64,000 bases of DNA, taken from Microbacterium oxydans. GTDB lineage: Bacteria > Actinomycetota > Actinomycetes > Actinomycetales > Microbacteriaceae. Below are positions 27,356-36,578 of this stretch, piece by piece (within the stretch, counting starts at the first letter, position 1; each line of letters opens with the position of its first letter). The notes beneath the pieces are model-generated. The model saw only the letters and a program-made list of their open reading frames with translations, was not told the origin of the DNA and searched no databases. The position numbers and the translations under genes are program-made. The DNA lies in assembly GCF_900095745.1 (NCBI RefSeq), contig NZ_FMIR01000018.1, forward strand, positions 124,001-188,000, read 5' to 3'.

Positions 27356-28609
27356 TTACTTGAGGCGCGTGGTGGTGTTGTCGGCGCCGAACTCGTAGAC
27401 GCCGATCGCGGCGCCCTTCGGGTCGTTGTTCTCGTCGAACGTGATCTCGCCGGAGAGACCGTCGTAGTCCGCCGTGCCGCCGCCGTTGATGATGTCGGCG
27501 CACTCGGCGTACGTGGTGCACTTCTCACCCTTGTCGCCGCCGCCGGACACGGTGCCCATCTGCTCAGCCATGTCGGCGCCCTCGACGGAGCCGGCAGCCA
27601 GAGCCGACAGCGCCATGAGGATGACGGCGTCGTAGGCCTCAGCCGAGTAGGTCACGGCGTCGATCGGGTCGTTGCCGTCGGCCGTCCAGACCTCGTTGAG
27701 CTGGTCGAGGAAGTCCTGCGGCAGCTCAGCGCCGGCGCGGGTTCCCTTCGAGCCCTCGAGGTTGACCGAGACGTCGGTGCCCCAGTCCTTCAGGTTGCCG
27801 TCGACGAGGTACAGCGAGCCCGTGTCGACGCCCGCGTTGCCGAGCAGCGGCGCGATGGTCGCGAACTGGTCGTACGAGACGACCGCGACGGCGTCGGGCT
27901 TGGCGGCCGCGATCTCAGACACCTGAGCGTTGAACTGACCGTCGCCCTGGTTGAAGGATGCATCGGCGACGACCTCGCCGCCGGTGCCCTCGAACGTCGA
28001 CTTGATGGCCTCGAACAGACCGGTGCCGTAGGGGTCGTTCTGGTAGATGATGCCGAGGGTCTTGTGACCGTCTTCGGCGATCTGGTTGCCGAGGACCTCG
28101 CCCTGCAGGTTGTCGCTCGGTGCCGTGCGGAAGTACAGCGGGTTGATGCCCGAGAAGTCCGGCGACGTGTTCGACGGCGAGACGGTGAGGATGCCCGCGC
28201 CGGCGTTGCCGTCGAGGATGAGCTTGGTGACGCTCGACGACGCGGCGCCGACCATCGCGGTGATGCCCTCGTTCTGGAGGTTGGTGATCGACGTCTCGTA
28301 CGCCTTGTTGTCGAGGTCGCCCTCGTCGGCGGTGGTGAGGTCGATCGTCACGCCGGCATCGGCCTCGTTGATCTCGTTGACAGCCAGCTGCACGCCGGCT
28401 TCCATCGGAGCGCCGAGGAAGGCGAGCGAGCCGGTCGCGGGAAGCAGCGAGCCGAGCTTGAGCGTCAGATCGACGGCCGGCTTCTCACCACCTTCGCTGG
28501 GCTCGGCGTTCGGCGTGCTGCTGCAGCCGGCGATGACGATGGCGGATGCGCTGATCAAAGCGATCCCTGCGAAGACCTTCGCGGTGCGCGAACCCTTCAT
28601 TGCGTTCAT
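27356..28609 (-). CDS. livK: Branched-chain amino-acid-binding lipoprotein
   Basis: 417-residue periplasmic-binding-type lipoprotein (Peripla_BP_6). Signal peptide with lipobox SAIVIAGC, then KLGSLLPATGSLAFLGAPME, AVNEINEADAGV, VGAASSSVTKLILDG and YFRTAPSDNLQG, all typical of LivJ/LivK. It faces the liv operon convergently and should feed substrate to LivHMGF. The ATG at 28609 has GGGAG 4 bases before it; a second in-frame ATG lies 9 bases in. Confidence 0.93.
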   Translation of the reverse strand: MNAMKGSRTAKVFAGIALISASAIVIAGCSSTPNAEPSEGGEKPAVDLTLKLGSLLPATGSLAFLGAPMEAGVQLAVNEINEADAGVTIDLTTADEGDLDNKAYETSITNLQNEGITAMVGAASSSVTKLILDGNAGAGILTVSPSNTSPDFSGINPLYFRTAPSDNLQGEVLGNQIAEDGHKTLGIIYQNDPYGTGLFEAIKSTFEGTGGEVVADASFNQGDGQFNAQVSEIAAAKPDAVAVVSYDQFATIAPLLGNAGVDTGSLYLVDGNLKDWGTDVSVNLEGSKGTRAGAELPQDFLDQLNEVWTADGNDPIDAVTYSAEAYDAVILMALSALAAGSVEGADMAEQMGTVSGGGDKGEKCTTYAECADIINGGGTADYDGLSGEITFDENNDPKGAAIGVYEFGADNTTTRLK

Positions 28610-28753
28610 GGTGCTCCCTTGCGTAACTGAACGTGGATTGTGACCACGGGCGGGTGCTCTAACACTAGGGCGTGATACCCGTCCACAGGGGGTGCAAGTA
28701 TCTCGGTGCGTTAACGATCCGATACCGGGATTCCGGGCCGGAGAACCGCGGGT

Positions 28754-29686
28754 TCAGACGAGTTCGGGCTGGCCGATCCGGCGTCCTCGACGGGCGGCGA
28801 TCAGCAGGTCGACGACGAAGACGCCGATCGCGATCCAGACGATGATGAACCCGGCCCAGCGCTCCGGCGGCATCGGCTCGTGCAGGATCGCGACGCCGAT
28901 GAGGAACTGCATCACCGGGGTGATGAACTGGATCATCCCGATCACCGTGAGGTTGATCCGGCGGGTTCCCGCCGCGAACAGCAGCAGGGGCACGGCCGTC
29001 GCCACACCGGCGAAGGCCAGCAGCACCGCGTGCACCCACCCGTTGCCGCCCATCGTGATGCCCGCGGGAGTCGTCGCGACCACGATCAGCTGCACGACGG
29101 CGATCGGGATGAGCCAGAACGATTCGAGGGCGAGACCGCTGACGGCGTCCACCGCCCGACCGATCTTCTTCTTGATGAGCCCGTACACCCCGAACGACGC
29201 GGTCAGCGAGAGCGCGATCCAGGGGAAGTCACCGTAAGCCACGATGATCACGACGACCGCGATCGCGGCGATGGCGATCGCGGCCCACTGCAGCCTGCGG
29301 ATGCGCTCTTTCAAGACGAAGACACCCAGCAGCACCGTGGTGATCGGGTTGATGAAGTAGCCCAGGCTCGTCTCGACCACGTTGTCGCTGAGCGTTCCGA
29401 TCAGGAACACCTGCCAGTTGATGTAGATCAGGACACCCGCGAGCGCAGTCCATCCCAGCAGCTTCGGCTGCCGCAGGATCACGCCGAACGGCCCCCAGCC
29501 GCGCGTGACCGTGAGCAGCAGGATGCAGAAGACGAACGACAGCAGCACCCGCCACGCGACGACCTCCCACGGACCGGTCGGAACCAGGAGGAGGAAATAG
29601 AGCGGGAGCACGCCCCAGAGGAGATAGGCGGCTCCGGCGTAGGCGACTCCGGCGGTCTGGGTGGCGCGGGTCGTCTCGGGGGTCAC
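28754..29686 (-). CDS. rarD: EamA family transporter RarD
   Basis: 310-residue membrane protein with ten predicted helices in two EamA repeats. RarD features are YLLWGVLPLYFLLL at the start, NWQVFLIGT, and the second-half FITPVMQFLIGV and AAGTRRINLTVIGMIQ. RarD proteins are thought to be metabolite or drug exporters; the substrate is unknown (early work named it chloramphenicol sensitive). Single gene, downstream of groES on the same strand with a terminator between. Confidence 0.9.
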   Translation of the reverse strand: MTPETTRATQTAGVAYAGAAYLLWGVLPLYFLLLVPTGPWEVVAWRVLLSFVFCILLLTVTRGWGPFGVILRQPKLLGWTALAGVLIYINWQVFLIGTLSDNVVETSLGYFINPITTVLLGVFVLKERIRRLQWAAIAIAAIAVVVIIVAYGDFPWIALSLTASFGVYGLIKKKIGRAVDAVSGLALESFWLIPIAVVQLIVVATTPAGITMGGNGWVHAVLLAFAGVATAVPLLLFAAGTRRINLTVIGMIQFITPVMQFLIGVAILHEPMPPERWAGFIIVWIAIGVFVVDLLIAARRGRRIGQPELV

Positions 29687-29781
29687 CGCACAACACTATG
29701 CCCGCGTCGACGGTCCGAAGAGCGACGGTGAGCCGTCCTCGCGGAGTTCGGCAGGAATCGGATGCTCGATGGCGGGATGCA

Positions 29782-29819
29782 GAAGGGGGCCCGGATGCCG
29801 AAGCATCCGAGCCCCCTTC
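29782..29819 (-). terminator. Terminator of groES
   Basis: Long stem GAAGGGGGC...CGGATGC (29782-29797) / GCATCCG...GCCCCCTTC (29803-29819) with one C/A mismatch and a short loop. It is about 50 bp after the groES stop on the minus strand. Contains the GGATGC/GCATCC pair. Confidence 0.75.
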
Positions 29820-29869
29820 GAGGACCTGGGCACCGCCTCTTCGAGAGCGGCGGAACCGGGTTCAGCAGA

Positions 29870-30166
29870 TCAGCGGACGACGACCGCCAGGACGTCGCGA
29901 GCGGACAGGACGAGGTACTCGTCTGCGCCGAACTTGACCTCGGTGCCGCCGTACTTGCTGTACAGGACACGGTCGCCGACGGCGACGTCGATCGGAACGC
30001 GGTTGCCGTTGTCGTCGATGCGGCCGGGGCCGACAGCCACGACCTCGCCCTCCTGGGGCTTCTCCTTGGCGGTGTCGGGGATGACCAGGCCACTCGCGGT
30101 GGTCTGCTCGGCCTCGACCTGCTGGATGACGATGCGGTCTTCGAGCGGCTTGATGGAAACCGACAC
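29870..30166 (-). CDS. groES: Co-chaperonin GroES
   Basis: 98-residue Hsp10 with family landmarks [15 protein letters not shown], the mobile loop [30 protein letters not shown] and [14 protein letters not shown]. It caps the GroEL folding chamber. GTG start with GAGG 6 bases before it. No groEL follows: the next gene is RarD after a terminator, so groEL must be elsewhere. Two CIRCE operators upstream indicate HrcA repression and heat-shock induction. Confidence 0.97.
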   Translation of the reverse strand: MSVSIKPLEDRIVIQQVEAEQTTASGLVIPDTAKEKPQEGEVVAVGPGRIDDNGNRVPIDVAVGDRVLYSKYGGTEVKFGADEYLVLSARDVLAVVVR

Positions 30167-30206
30167 GGTCTACCTCTTCTTTCTTGACACTGACACGAAA
30201 GACTTG

Positions 30207-30233
30207 TTCGCACTCTCAACCCGAGAGTGCTAA
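30207..30233. promoter_or_regulatory. CIRCE element 1 (HrcA operator)
   Basis: TTCGCACTC-N9-GAGTGCTAA, one base off the CIRCE consensus TTAGCACTC-N9-GAGTGCTAA. It lies 41 bp upstream of the groES start codon, over the predicted transcription start. Confidence 0.92.
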
Positions 30234-30236
30234 TCC

Positions 30237-30266
30237 AGTCTATGCGCTGGGCTGGCACTCATGCAA
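30237..30266 (-). promoter_or_regulatory. groES promoter between two CIRCE elements
   Basis: Minus-strand -35 TTGCAT (30266-30261) and -10 TAGACT (30242-30237), 18-bp spacer. The -35 lies inside the spacer of the upstream CIRCE element and the start point falls in the downstream one, so HrcA bound at either site would block RNA polymerase. Confidence 0.55.
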
Positions 30267-30279
30267 TGCGAGTGCCAGC
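30251..30279. promoter_or_regulatory. CIRCE element 2 (HrcA operator)
   Basis: GCTGGCACTC-N9-GAGTGCCAGC: a perfect 10-bp inverted repeat with the CIRCE core GCACTC-N9-GAGTGC but CTG/CAG outer bases. It lies 17 bp from element 1 and also overlaps the region upstream of the divergent methyltransferase gene. Confidence 0.85.
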
Positions 30280-30323
30280 GCACGCCGCGATTCACCGACG
30301 CGAGCGGGAATTAGGCTGAGGGC

Positions 30324-31535
30324 GTGGAGATGTCCGAGCTGCGTGCCCTGCTGATCCCCGCCGGTCTCGAACTGCTCGACGCGGTCGGGACGATCGGGTC
30401 GACCGCCGACGTCGCGCGGGCCGTGTCGCGGCTGCGTGCCGCCGGACACTCCCCCGAACTGGTCTCGGCGGTGGTCGGCCAGGCGCACCTGCGGTCCAAG
30501 GCGACGGCGAAGTTCGGCCCCTTCGCCGCGCGGATGCTGTTCACCAGAGCCGGGCTCGAGCAGGCGACGCGGCTCGGTGTGGCCGCACGGCACGCCCAGC
30601 GGATCCGCAGCGCGGGGTTCACGACCGTGGCCGATCTCGGCTGCGGGATCGGTGGCGACGCACTCGCATTCGCCGGAGCCGGGCTCGACGTGCTCGCCGT
30701 CGATGCCGACGAGGTGACCGCCGCCATCGCGGCCTACAACCTCGCCCCGTTCGGTGAGGGTGCAGTGGTGCGGCACGGCACGGCGGAAGACGCCTTCGAG
30801 GGCGCGGAGGCGTCGGCCGCGCGCGCGATCTGGATGGACCCGGCGCGGCGCACCTCCGGGCACAGCGAGACCCGTCGTGTCTCTGCCGACGACTACTCCC
30901 CCTCGCTGGACTGGGCGTTCGACGTCGCCGCGCGCGTGCCGACGGGCATCAAGCTCGGCCCCGCGCACGACCGCGACACTCTTCCCGTCGACGCCGAGGC
31001 GCAGTGGGTGAGCGCCGACGGCAGCGTCGTCGAGCTGGTCGTGTGGAGCGGCGCCCTCGCCCGAGAAGGCGTGCGGCGCTCGGCACTCGTGATCCGCGAC
31101 GACCGCTCGCACGAGATGACCGCGCCCGCTGACGTCGCCGACGAGCCCGTGCGCGAGCTCGGCGCCTTCCTGCACGAGCCCGACGGCGCCGTGATCCGTG
31201 CCCGCCTGATCGGCGATGTCGCACGGAGCCTCGACGCCGGGATGCTCGACGAGCACATCGCCTACCTCACGTCGGATGCCGCGCTGACGAGCCCGTTCGT
31301 GCAGTCGTTCCGCGTGCGCGAGACCCTGCCCGCCAACCCCAAGGCGATCAGCGCCGCTCTCCAGGCGCACGGCATCGGTCGCATCGAGATCAAGAAGCGC
31401 GGAGTCGACATCGACCCCGCGGCGTTCCGGAAGAAGCTCGTGCTGCGCGGCGATCAGGAGGCCACGCTGATCCTCGCGCGCATCGGCGATCAGCGGCGGG
31501 CGATCCTCGCCGATCGGGTTCCTGCCGCCAGCTGA
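30324..31535 (+). CDS. Class I SAM-dependent methyltransferase with THUMP-like C-terminus
   Basis: 403 residues. An N-terminal helical domain (ELRALLIPAGLELLDAVG...LRSKATAKFGPFAARMLFTRAGLEQAT) precedes a Rossmann methyltransferase core with SAM motif ADLGCGIGGDALAFAGAGLDVLAVDAD (residues ~110-135) and catalytic-type WMDPARRTSG. The C-terminal stretch (HGIGRIEIKKRGVDIDPAAFRK) matches the THUMP-like RNA-binding tail of this actinobacterial group, suggesting an RNA substrate. GTG at 30324 lies 6 bases after TAGGCT, a leaderless arrangement; ATG at 30330 is the alternative. Divergent from groES. Confidence 0.87.
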   Translation: MEMSELRALLIPAGLELLDAVGTIGSTADVARAVSRLRAAGHSPELVSAVVGQAHLRSKATAKFGPFAARMLFTRAGLEQATRLGVAARHAQRIRSAGFTTVADLGCGIGGDALAFAGAGLDVLAVDADEVTAAIAAYNLAPFGEGAVVRHGTAEDAFEGAEASAARAIWMDPARRTSGHSETRRVSADDYSPSLDWAFDVAARVPTGIKLGPAHDRDTLPVDAEAQWVSADGSVVELVVWSGALAREGVRRSALVIRDDRSHEMTAPADVADEPVRELGAFLHEPDGAVIRARLIGDVARSLDAGMLDEHIAYLTSDAALTSPFVQSFRVRETLPANPKAISAALQAHGIGRIEIKKRGVDIDPAAFRKKLVLRGDQEATLILARIGDQRRAILADRVPAAS

Positions 31536-31557
31536 CCGTCGCCGAGCCCCGCCGGGG

Positions 31558-32763
31558 TCAGCCGCCGTCGCTCGGGTCCTCGACCTCGATCTGCTCACCC
31601 GGCGACACCTGGATCACGACGGGGTCGTTCTCGACGCCGGGCACCGCGGACTCGACCGAGACGGACAGGTACGGCGTCAGCTGGCCCGTGAACTGCAGGT
31701 CGAGCGCGGCGGTCGAGACCCGCGCGCCCGAGGGATCGACGGTCTCGAGTTTCACGGTGAGGCCCTCCGCGAATGCGGTCTCTGAGGGCTTGCACACCAC
31801 GGGACCGGCGGCATCCACGATCAGGCATCGCTCCGTCGCTCCGGCATCCGACAGCCGATCCCCCAGCCACACCGGCGCGTTTCGGAAGGTTCCGACCATC
31901 GAGAGGCCGAGCTCGAACCCCTCCGTGGTGAGCGATTCCGCTCGGTCGCGCACTTCTTCGGGGAACTGGGCCAGGAGCGAATCGATCCCGCCCCATCGTT
32001 GGATCGCGACCAGCGGCTCCCCCGCCGTCGAGAGGAGCATCGTGGCGTGGATCGTGTCGGAACCCGTGTCGCCCGGGAGCGTCAGCGATGTGGACAAGCC
32101 GCGCTCCGTCTCTTCCGCGGCGAGACAGTTGGTCTGCGACTGCACGCCGACGTCGAGGATCAGGCAGGCGTCCGATCCTTCGTCTTTCGTCGCGTACCAG
32201 ACCAGTGCATCCTCGTCCTGCGCCACCGCGCGGATGGACCCGGGATCGAACGCCTCCGTGGCCAGCTCTCCCCGGCGCTGCTGCTGCTCCTGCGTCAACG
32301 GGATGCTCGCGGCCCGCGGTGCGAACAGTCCCCAGCCGACGCCGACCCCGATCGCGAGCAGGACGGCGGACGCAGCGACCGACGTCATCATCGCCCGACG
32401 GCGCGTCACACCTCGAGCCGTCGTCGGCATCGGCGGCGACGTCGGCGATGCCTGCGAGTCCGGAGCGTCCTGTGGGTCTCTCCCGGCGGCAACGTCGGCG
32501 GCATCGGACACCGGGAGCGCTTCATCGACGAGCCCGATCACCCGTTCCGCCTGATCCTGTCTCGTCGGCCCGCCAGCGCTGTCGGATTCTCCGCCGGGCT
32601 CGATCCGCTCGGGTGGAACGACGGCAGAGCTCGAACGATGCGAATCCTCGAGCGCGCGCAGACGCTGGGATTCCGCCTCGGTCAGCAGTCCACTCCGGCC
32701 ATAGGCCTTTCGCTGCAGGACCCGAAGCTCTTCGGCCTCAGTCGCCGACGGCACCCGAGGCAT
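31558..32763 (-). CDS. Membrane-anchored protein with duplicated CLI/Cys exported repeat (copy 2)
   Basis: 401 residues of unknown function. The N-terminus has a short charged motif (EAEELRVLQRKAYGRSGLLTEAESQRLRALED), then a Pro/Ser/Asp-rich cytoplasmic stretch, one transmembrane helix near residue 135 (SVAASAVLLAIGVGVGWGLF) and an exported part. The exported part contains two repeats: LVWYATK...ACLILDVG...C and PVWLGDR...RCLIVDAAG...C, probably with disulfides. It is paralogous to the upstream neighbour, whose 3' end overlaps its start by 26 bp. Last gene of the tsaB operon; no known domain recognised. Confidence 0.75.
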   Translation of the reverse strand: MPRVPSATEAEELRVLQRKAYGRSGLLTEAESQRLRALEDSHRSSSAVVPPERIEPGGESDSAGGPTRQDQAERVIGLVDEALPVSDAADVAAGRDPQDAPDSQASPTSPPMPTTARGVTRRRAMMTSVAASAVLLAIGVGVGWGLFAPRAASIPLTQEQQQRRGELATEAFDPGSIRAVAQDEDALVWYATKDEGSDACLILDVGVQSQTNCLAAEETERGLSTSLTLPGDTGSDTIHATMLLSTAGEPLVAIQRWGGIDSLLAQFPEEVRDRAESLTTEGFELGLSMVGTFRNAPVWLGDRLSDAGATERCLIVDAAGPVVCKPSETAFAEGLTVKLETVDPSGARVSTAALDLQFTGQLTPYLSVSVESAVPGVENDPVVIQVSPGEQIEVEDPSDGG

Positions 32764-33862
32764 CTCCCTCCCGGGTGATGGTCAGATACCCGGGCCCCCG
32801 ATTCGACATCAACTCCAGGTGCGTCACGCCACCCGTCTCGGCGTCGACGACGTTGAGCACGAGGCCCGAGGCCTGCTCCTGCATGGTCTGCGGGTCGGCG
32901 CAGGCCACTGGAGCTTCATCCGTCGACCCGTCGTAGATGAGGCACTGGTTCTGCGACTCGGTCTGCACGGCGGTCCAGATCGGCACGTCGCCGTCGTAGC
33001 CGACCACCCAGAGCGAGCCGGCCTCGAAGCCGTTCTCCGACAACCGGGCCGCGGCCTCCGATTCCGCCTCGTTCGCGTAGGTGATGCCGCTCTCGCTCGT
33101 GTCGTAGTCGTACGCGCTCACCGCGACAGCGGGTTCGCCCGACGCGGTGAAGAGCATCTGCGCGCTGACCTCGCGCTGCAGGTCCCCTTTGCCCTTGACC
33201 GAGATCGAGCCGTACATGCCGGTCGCGGCGATCATCTCGGTGCGTTCGCAGGTCGGAACCGTCGCCTCGCCCGTGCCCAGGATCAGGCAGGTGCGCTCCT
33301 GGCCGCCCTTCGTCGCCGTCCAGATGACCACGTCCTCCTCGACGCCGAGCGCGTGGATCGAACCGGGATCATACACACCGGTCGCGACGAGATCGTTCTG
33401 CCATCCCTGCTGATCGGCGGTCAACTCCACCGCTGCGGCGCCGGATCGACCGAACGCGAGCCAGCCGATCCCCACTCCGATCGCGAGCACCACGACCGCC
33501 GCCAGGGCGACCGGGCGCCAGCGAGGACGCAGTGCGGAGAGCGCGGAGCGCCAGGACGACGATGCGGACGATGCTCCGTCCTCGACGCCTGCTGAGGGTT
33601 CGCCCGCCGGCACTCCGGCAGGGGCAGCATCGATTTCATCGGCGGCATCGTCGGCTCCCGCTGACTTCGCCGCAGACTCCGAATCCTCGACGGGTGGTCC
33701 GGCGACGACGCGCTCTGCGGATCCGCTCTCGGCGGCCGGTGCGACCCGACGGTCCTCCAGCTCGCGAAGACGTTCGGCTTCGGCCTCAGTCAGCGCGGAA
33801 TCACGACCGTACGCCCGCGCCTGCAGAGAACGCAGCTCCTCCGACTCCTCCCGCTCGAGCAT
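32738..33862 (-). CDS. Membrane-anchored protein with duplicated CLI/Cys exported repeat (copy 1)
   Basis: 374 residues, same architecture as the following gene: N-terminal motif SEELRSLQARAYGRDSALTEAEAERLRELED, acidic cytoplasmic linker, one transmembrane helix (ALAAVVVLAIGVGIGWLAFG, about residue 140) and an exported part with two repeats VIWTATK...TCLILGTG...C and PIWTAVQ...QCLIYDGS...C. Function unknown. The ATG at 33862 follows the upstream gene's stop by 4 bp. Tandem duplication is the simplest explanation of the pair. Confidence 0.77.
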   Translation of the reverse strand: MLEREESEELRSLQARAYGRDSALTEAEAERLRELEDRRVAPAAESGSAERVVAGPPVEDSESAAKSAGADDAADEIDAAPAGVPAGEPSAGVEDGASSASSSWRSALSALRPRWRPVALAAVVVLAIGVGIGWLAFGRSGAAAVELTADQQGWQNDLVATGVYDPGSIHALGVEEDVVIWTATKGGQERTCLILGTGEATVPTCERTEMIAATGMYGSISVKGKGDLQREVSAQMLFTASGEPAVAVSAYDYDTSESGITYANEAESEAAARLSENGFEAGSLWVVGYDGDVPIWTAVQTESQNQCLIYDGSTDEAPVACADPQTMQEQASGLVLNVVDAETGGVTHLELMSNRGPGYLTITREGDASGAVGD

Positions 33863-33866
33863 CCGG

Positions 33867-34355
33867 TCAGCCGAGCTTCTCGAACTGCATGCCCGCCCAG
33901 ACCAACCAGCCCAGGCTGTACACCGTGGCGCAGAGGCCGAGAACGAGCGCCCAGAGCGCGATCGCACGGCTCTCGAGCGGACGCCGCAGCGACATGATCG
34001 CGGCGATGACCGCGACCACCGCGACGGGGATCCCCCAACCGACGAAGAACGACGCTCCGAGGGCCACGATCGCGGCGAGCAGGGCCCACGGCGCGAGCCG
34101 GGTGTCGTCGATGGGGATGGCGCCCGTCGTCGGCTCCCACTCCGCCTCCGCCGGGGCGTCGATGTCGGGTCCGCTCACCACCACCGGTTCGATGCCGACG
34201 GGGCCGGTGGGGAGTTTCGTGTACCCCTCGCGACGGGCACCGGGAAGCCGCGGCGCTGCCCCGGGATGCTGCTCGACCTCGTCGCTGGCGCGTTCGACGC
34301 GCGCCGGCGGCGTGGCGGGAGTCTTCGCGTCGCGCGAGCCGGAGCCGTCGCTCAT
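33867..34355 (-). CDS. DUF4190-like two-helix membrane protein
   Basis: 162 residues. A disordered N-terminal half (Pro/Ala/Asp rich, [20 protein letters not shown]) is followed by two to three transmembrane helices ([30 protein letters not shown] and [23 protein letters not shown]). The layout resembles DUF4190 proteins, but the match is only by pattern. The start overlaps the tsaD stop (ATGA), so it is coupled to the tRNA-modification genes. Function unknown. Confidence 0.75.
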   Translation of the reverse strand: MSDGSGSRDAKTPATPPARVERASDEVEQHPGAAPRLPGARREGYTKLPTGPVGIEPVVVSGPDIDAPAEAEWEPTTGAIPIDDTRLAPWALLAAIVALGASFFVGWGIPVAVVAVIAAIMSLRRPLESRAIALWALVLGLCATVYSLGWLVWAGMQFEKLG

Positions 34356-35419
34356 GCGGGCACCGCCTCGGCGATCTGGATCTCGGTGACCGGAAGCGTG
34401 GAGTCCGCCCCGAACGCCAGAGTCGACGGGCGGCGGCCCGAGGAGATCAGCTCGGCCGCCAGCGCAGCGATCATCGCACCGTTGTCGGTGCACAGCGACA
34501 GCGGCGGGATCCGCACCGTGACGCCGGCCTCATCGGCACGCCGGAGGGCGACCTCGCGCAGCCGACGGTTCGCGATCACACCGCCACCCAGCAGCAGGCG
34601 CGGCACCCCGAGGTCGGCGCAGGCCGCGAGCGCCTTGGTCACCAGCACGTCGACGACCGCCTCGCGGAAGCTCGCGGCGACGTCGGCCACGGGTACCTCG
34701 ACCCCGTCGGCCTCGCAGCGCTCGACCCACCGCGCGACGGCGGTCTTCAGACCCGAGAACGAGAAGTCGTACCGATGCTTCGCCAGATCCGAGGCGCGGG
34801 AGAGCCCGCGCGGGAACCGGATGGCGTTCGGGTCGCCATCGGCCGCCGCCCGGTCGATCTCGGGACCACCGGGGTACGGCAGGGACAGGAGGCGGGCGAC
34901 CTTGTCGAAGGCTTCGCCGGCGGCGTCGTCCATCGTCTCGCCGAGCAGCTCGACATCGGTGGTGAGGTCGCGGACGTGCAGCAGCGAAGTGTGGCCACCG
35001 GAGACCAGCAGCGCGATGGTCGGGTACTCGAGCGGCGCGGAATCGGCGGTCAGGATGTCGGCGGCGATGTGTCCGACGAGGTGGTTGACGGCATACAGCG
35101 GTTTGTCGATCGCGACGGCGAGGCCCTTCGCCGCTCCCACTCCGACCATCAGGGCACCCGCGAGACCGGGACCGCTCGTGACGGCGACCGCGTCGAGGTC
35201 ATCGAGACCCACGCCCGCTTCGGCGAGCGCCGCGTCGATCGCGGGCTGCATCGCCTCGAGGTGCGCCCGCGCGGCGACCTCGGGCACGACGCCGCCGTAT
35301 CGGGCGTGCTCGTCCATGCTCGACGCGATGGTGTTCGAGAGCAGGGTGCGCCCGCGGACGATGCCGATGCCCGTCTCGTCGCAGCTCGTCTCGATGCCGA
35401 GGACCAGAGGTTCGCTCAT
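34352..35419 (-). CDS. tsaD: tRNA N6-threonylcarbamoyladenosine transferase TsaD
   Basis: 355 residues of the Kae1/Qri7/TsaD family. [15 protein letters not shown] at the N-terminus, the metal-binding HLEAMQPAI and [10 protein letters not shown], and [10 protein letters not shown] all match. It transfers threonylcarbamoyl to A37 of ANN-decoding tRNAs with TsaB and TsaE. The start overlaps rimI by 4 bp. Order tsaB-rimI-tsaD is the usual actinobacterial arrangement; tsaE is not in the adjacent 5' region. Confidence 0.97.
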   Translation of the reverse strand: MSEPLVLGIETSCDETGIGIVRGRTLLSNTIASSMDEHARYGGVVPEVAARAHLEAMQPAIDAALAEAGVGLDDLDAVAVTSGPGLAGALMVGVGAAKGLAVAIDKPLYAVNHLVGHIAADILTADSAPLEYPTIALLVSGGHTSLLHVRDLTTDVELLGETMDDAAGEAFDKVARLLSLPYPGGPEIDRAAADGDPNAIRFPRGLSRASDLAKHRYDFSFSGLKTAVARWVERCEADGVEVPVADVAASFREAVVDVLVTKALAACADLGVPRLLLGGGVIANRRLREVALRRADEAGVTVRIPPLSLCTDNGAMIAALAAELISSGRRPSTLAFGADSTLPVTEIQIAEAVPA

Positions 35420-35904
35420 GCCTTCGCCTCCTCGGTCGTGTCGTGCGATGCCGGGTGGCGGCGCAGTTCCAGACGCATCACGATCGCGTCCACGTCGTCC
35501 GGCTGATAGTAGCGGGGGCGACGGCCGATCTCCTCGAAGCCCTCCGCGAGGTACAGGCCCTCTGCCGCGGGGTTGTCGGCTCTGACCTCGAGGAACACCT
35601 CACGGGCACCGCGCTCGGCCGCCGCGGCCAGCAGCCCGTGCAGGAGCGCGCGGCCCCGGCCCTGTCCGCGGTGCTCGGCGAGGAGCGCGATGGTCTGGAT
35701 GTCGGCGTCGGCACTGCCGGTCAGGGCACGCACGCCGCCGTAGCCGATGACCTGGTCGTCGTGCTCGTCGACCAGGTAGCGGCCGTGGATGCTCGCGAGC
35801 TCGGCGGCCATGGTCTCGCGGCTCCACGCGTCGGTCGGGAAAGAGCGCTCCTCGATCGCCATGATCGCGTCGAGGTCGTCCACGGTGGCGTCGCGCAGGG
35901 TCAT
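35416..35904 (-). CDS. rimI: Ribosomal protein S18-alanine N-acetyltransferase RimI
   Basis: 162-residue GNAT acetyltransferase. RimI features: [22 protein letters not shown], the acetyl-CoA loop [17 protein letters not shown] and [30 protein letters not shown]. It acetylates the N-terminus of S18. ATGA overlap with the tsaB stop on one side and with tsaD on the other. Confidence 0.94.
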   Translation of the reverse strand: MTLRDATVDDLDAIMAIEERSFPTDAWSRETMAAELASIHGRYLVDEHDDQVIGYGGVRALTGSADADIQTIALLAEHRGQGRGRALLHGLLAAAAERGAREVFLEVRADNPAAEGLYLAEGFEEIGRRPRYYQPDDVDAIVMRLELRRHPASHDTTEEAKA

Positions 35905-36518
35905 GAGCCGACCTTCTTCGGCGCACCGGGCACCGTCACGTCGGGGTGGCGCATGTACAGCGGCTCGTCGCCCGTGAGCGTGCGACCGGCGGCCAGGGCG
36001 CGTGCTCCGACGCGCGCCAGGTCCGGTGCCGACAGCGTGGCGACGTCGATGCGGCGGATGCCGTCGAGGTGCGCGTCGGCGTCGGCCGCCCGCACGAGGA
36101 CGGTGTCGGCGATGACGCGCGGGATCCCATCGGCATCCACCCCGTCGAAGACAGTGATCGCGACCTCACGGCGGCGGGCGTCGGTGACGATCGCGAACGG
36201 CTGCGACTCGGTCTCGAGTGCGGTGAGCGCGGCGGCGAGATGGCTGGGGACCGGGACGACCGGGATGCCGCGTCCGAGGGCGAAGGCCCGTGCCGCGGCG
36301 ATGCCGATGCGGAGCCCGGTGAAGGGTCCCGGGCCCATGCCGGCGACGACATGCGTCACCTCGCCGTCACCCGCATCGCTGAGCGCCTCGAGGAGCAGGT
36401 CGCCGATCACCTCGGCGTGGCCCAGCGGGTCGGTGGCGGCGGTTTCGGCGCGTCGCGCCCCGTCGGCATCGATGAGGGCGACAGCGGTGCCCAGGGAGGT
36501 GTCGACGGCAAGGATCAC
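35901..36518 (-). CDS. tsaB: TsaB subunit of the threonylcarbamoyl-adenosine complex
   Basis: 205-residue ASKHA-fold protein. LAVDTSLGTAVALID at the N-terminus and AGMGPGPFTGLRIGIAAARAFALG are diagnostic of TsaB. It forms the scaffold for TsaD. First gene of the tsaB-rimI-tsaD operon, starting 60 bp after the fliW stop on the same strand, so readthrough from the flagellar operon is possible. Confidence 0.95.
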   Translation of the reverse strand: MILAVDTSLGTAVALIDADGARRAETAATDPLGHAEVIGDLLLEALSDAGDGEVTHVVAGMGPGPFTGLRIGIAAARAFALGRGIPVVPVPSHLAAALTALETESQPFAIVTDARRREVAITVFDGVDADGIPRVIADTVLVRAADADAHLDGIRRIDVATLSAPDLARVGARALAAGRTLTGDEPLYMRHPDVTVPGAPKKVGS

Positions 36519-36578
36519 GTCTCCAGGGTAGCCGTGGTCGCGCTGGGAGAGCGGCCCGGAGTGCCCGCGGCTCGCGCC

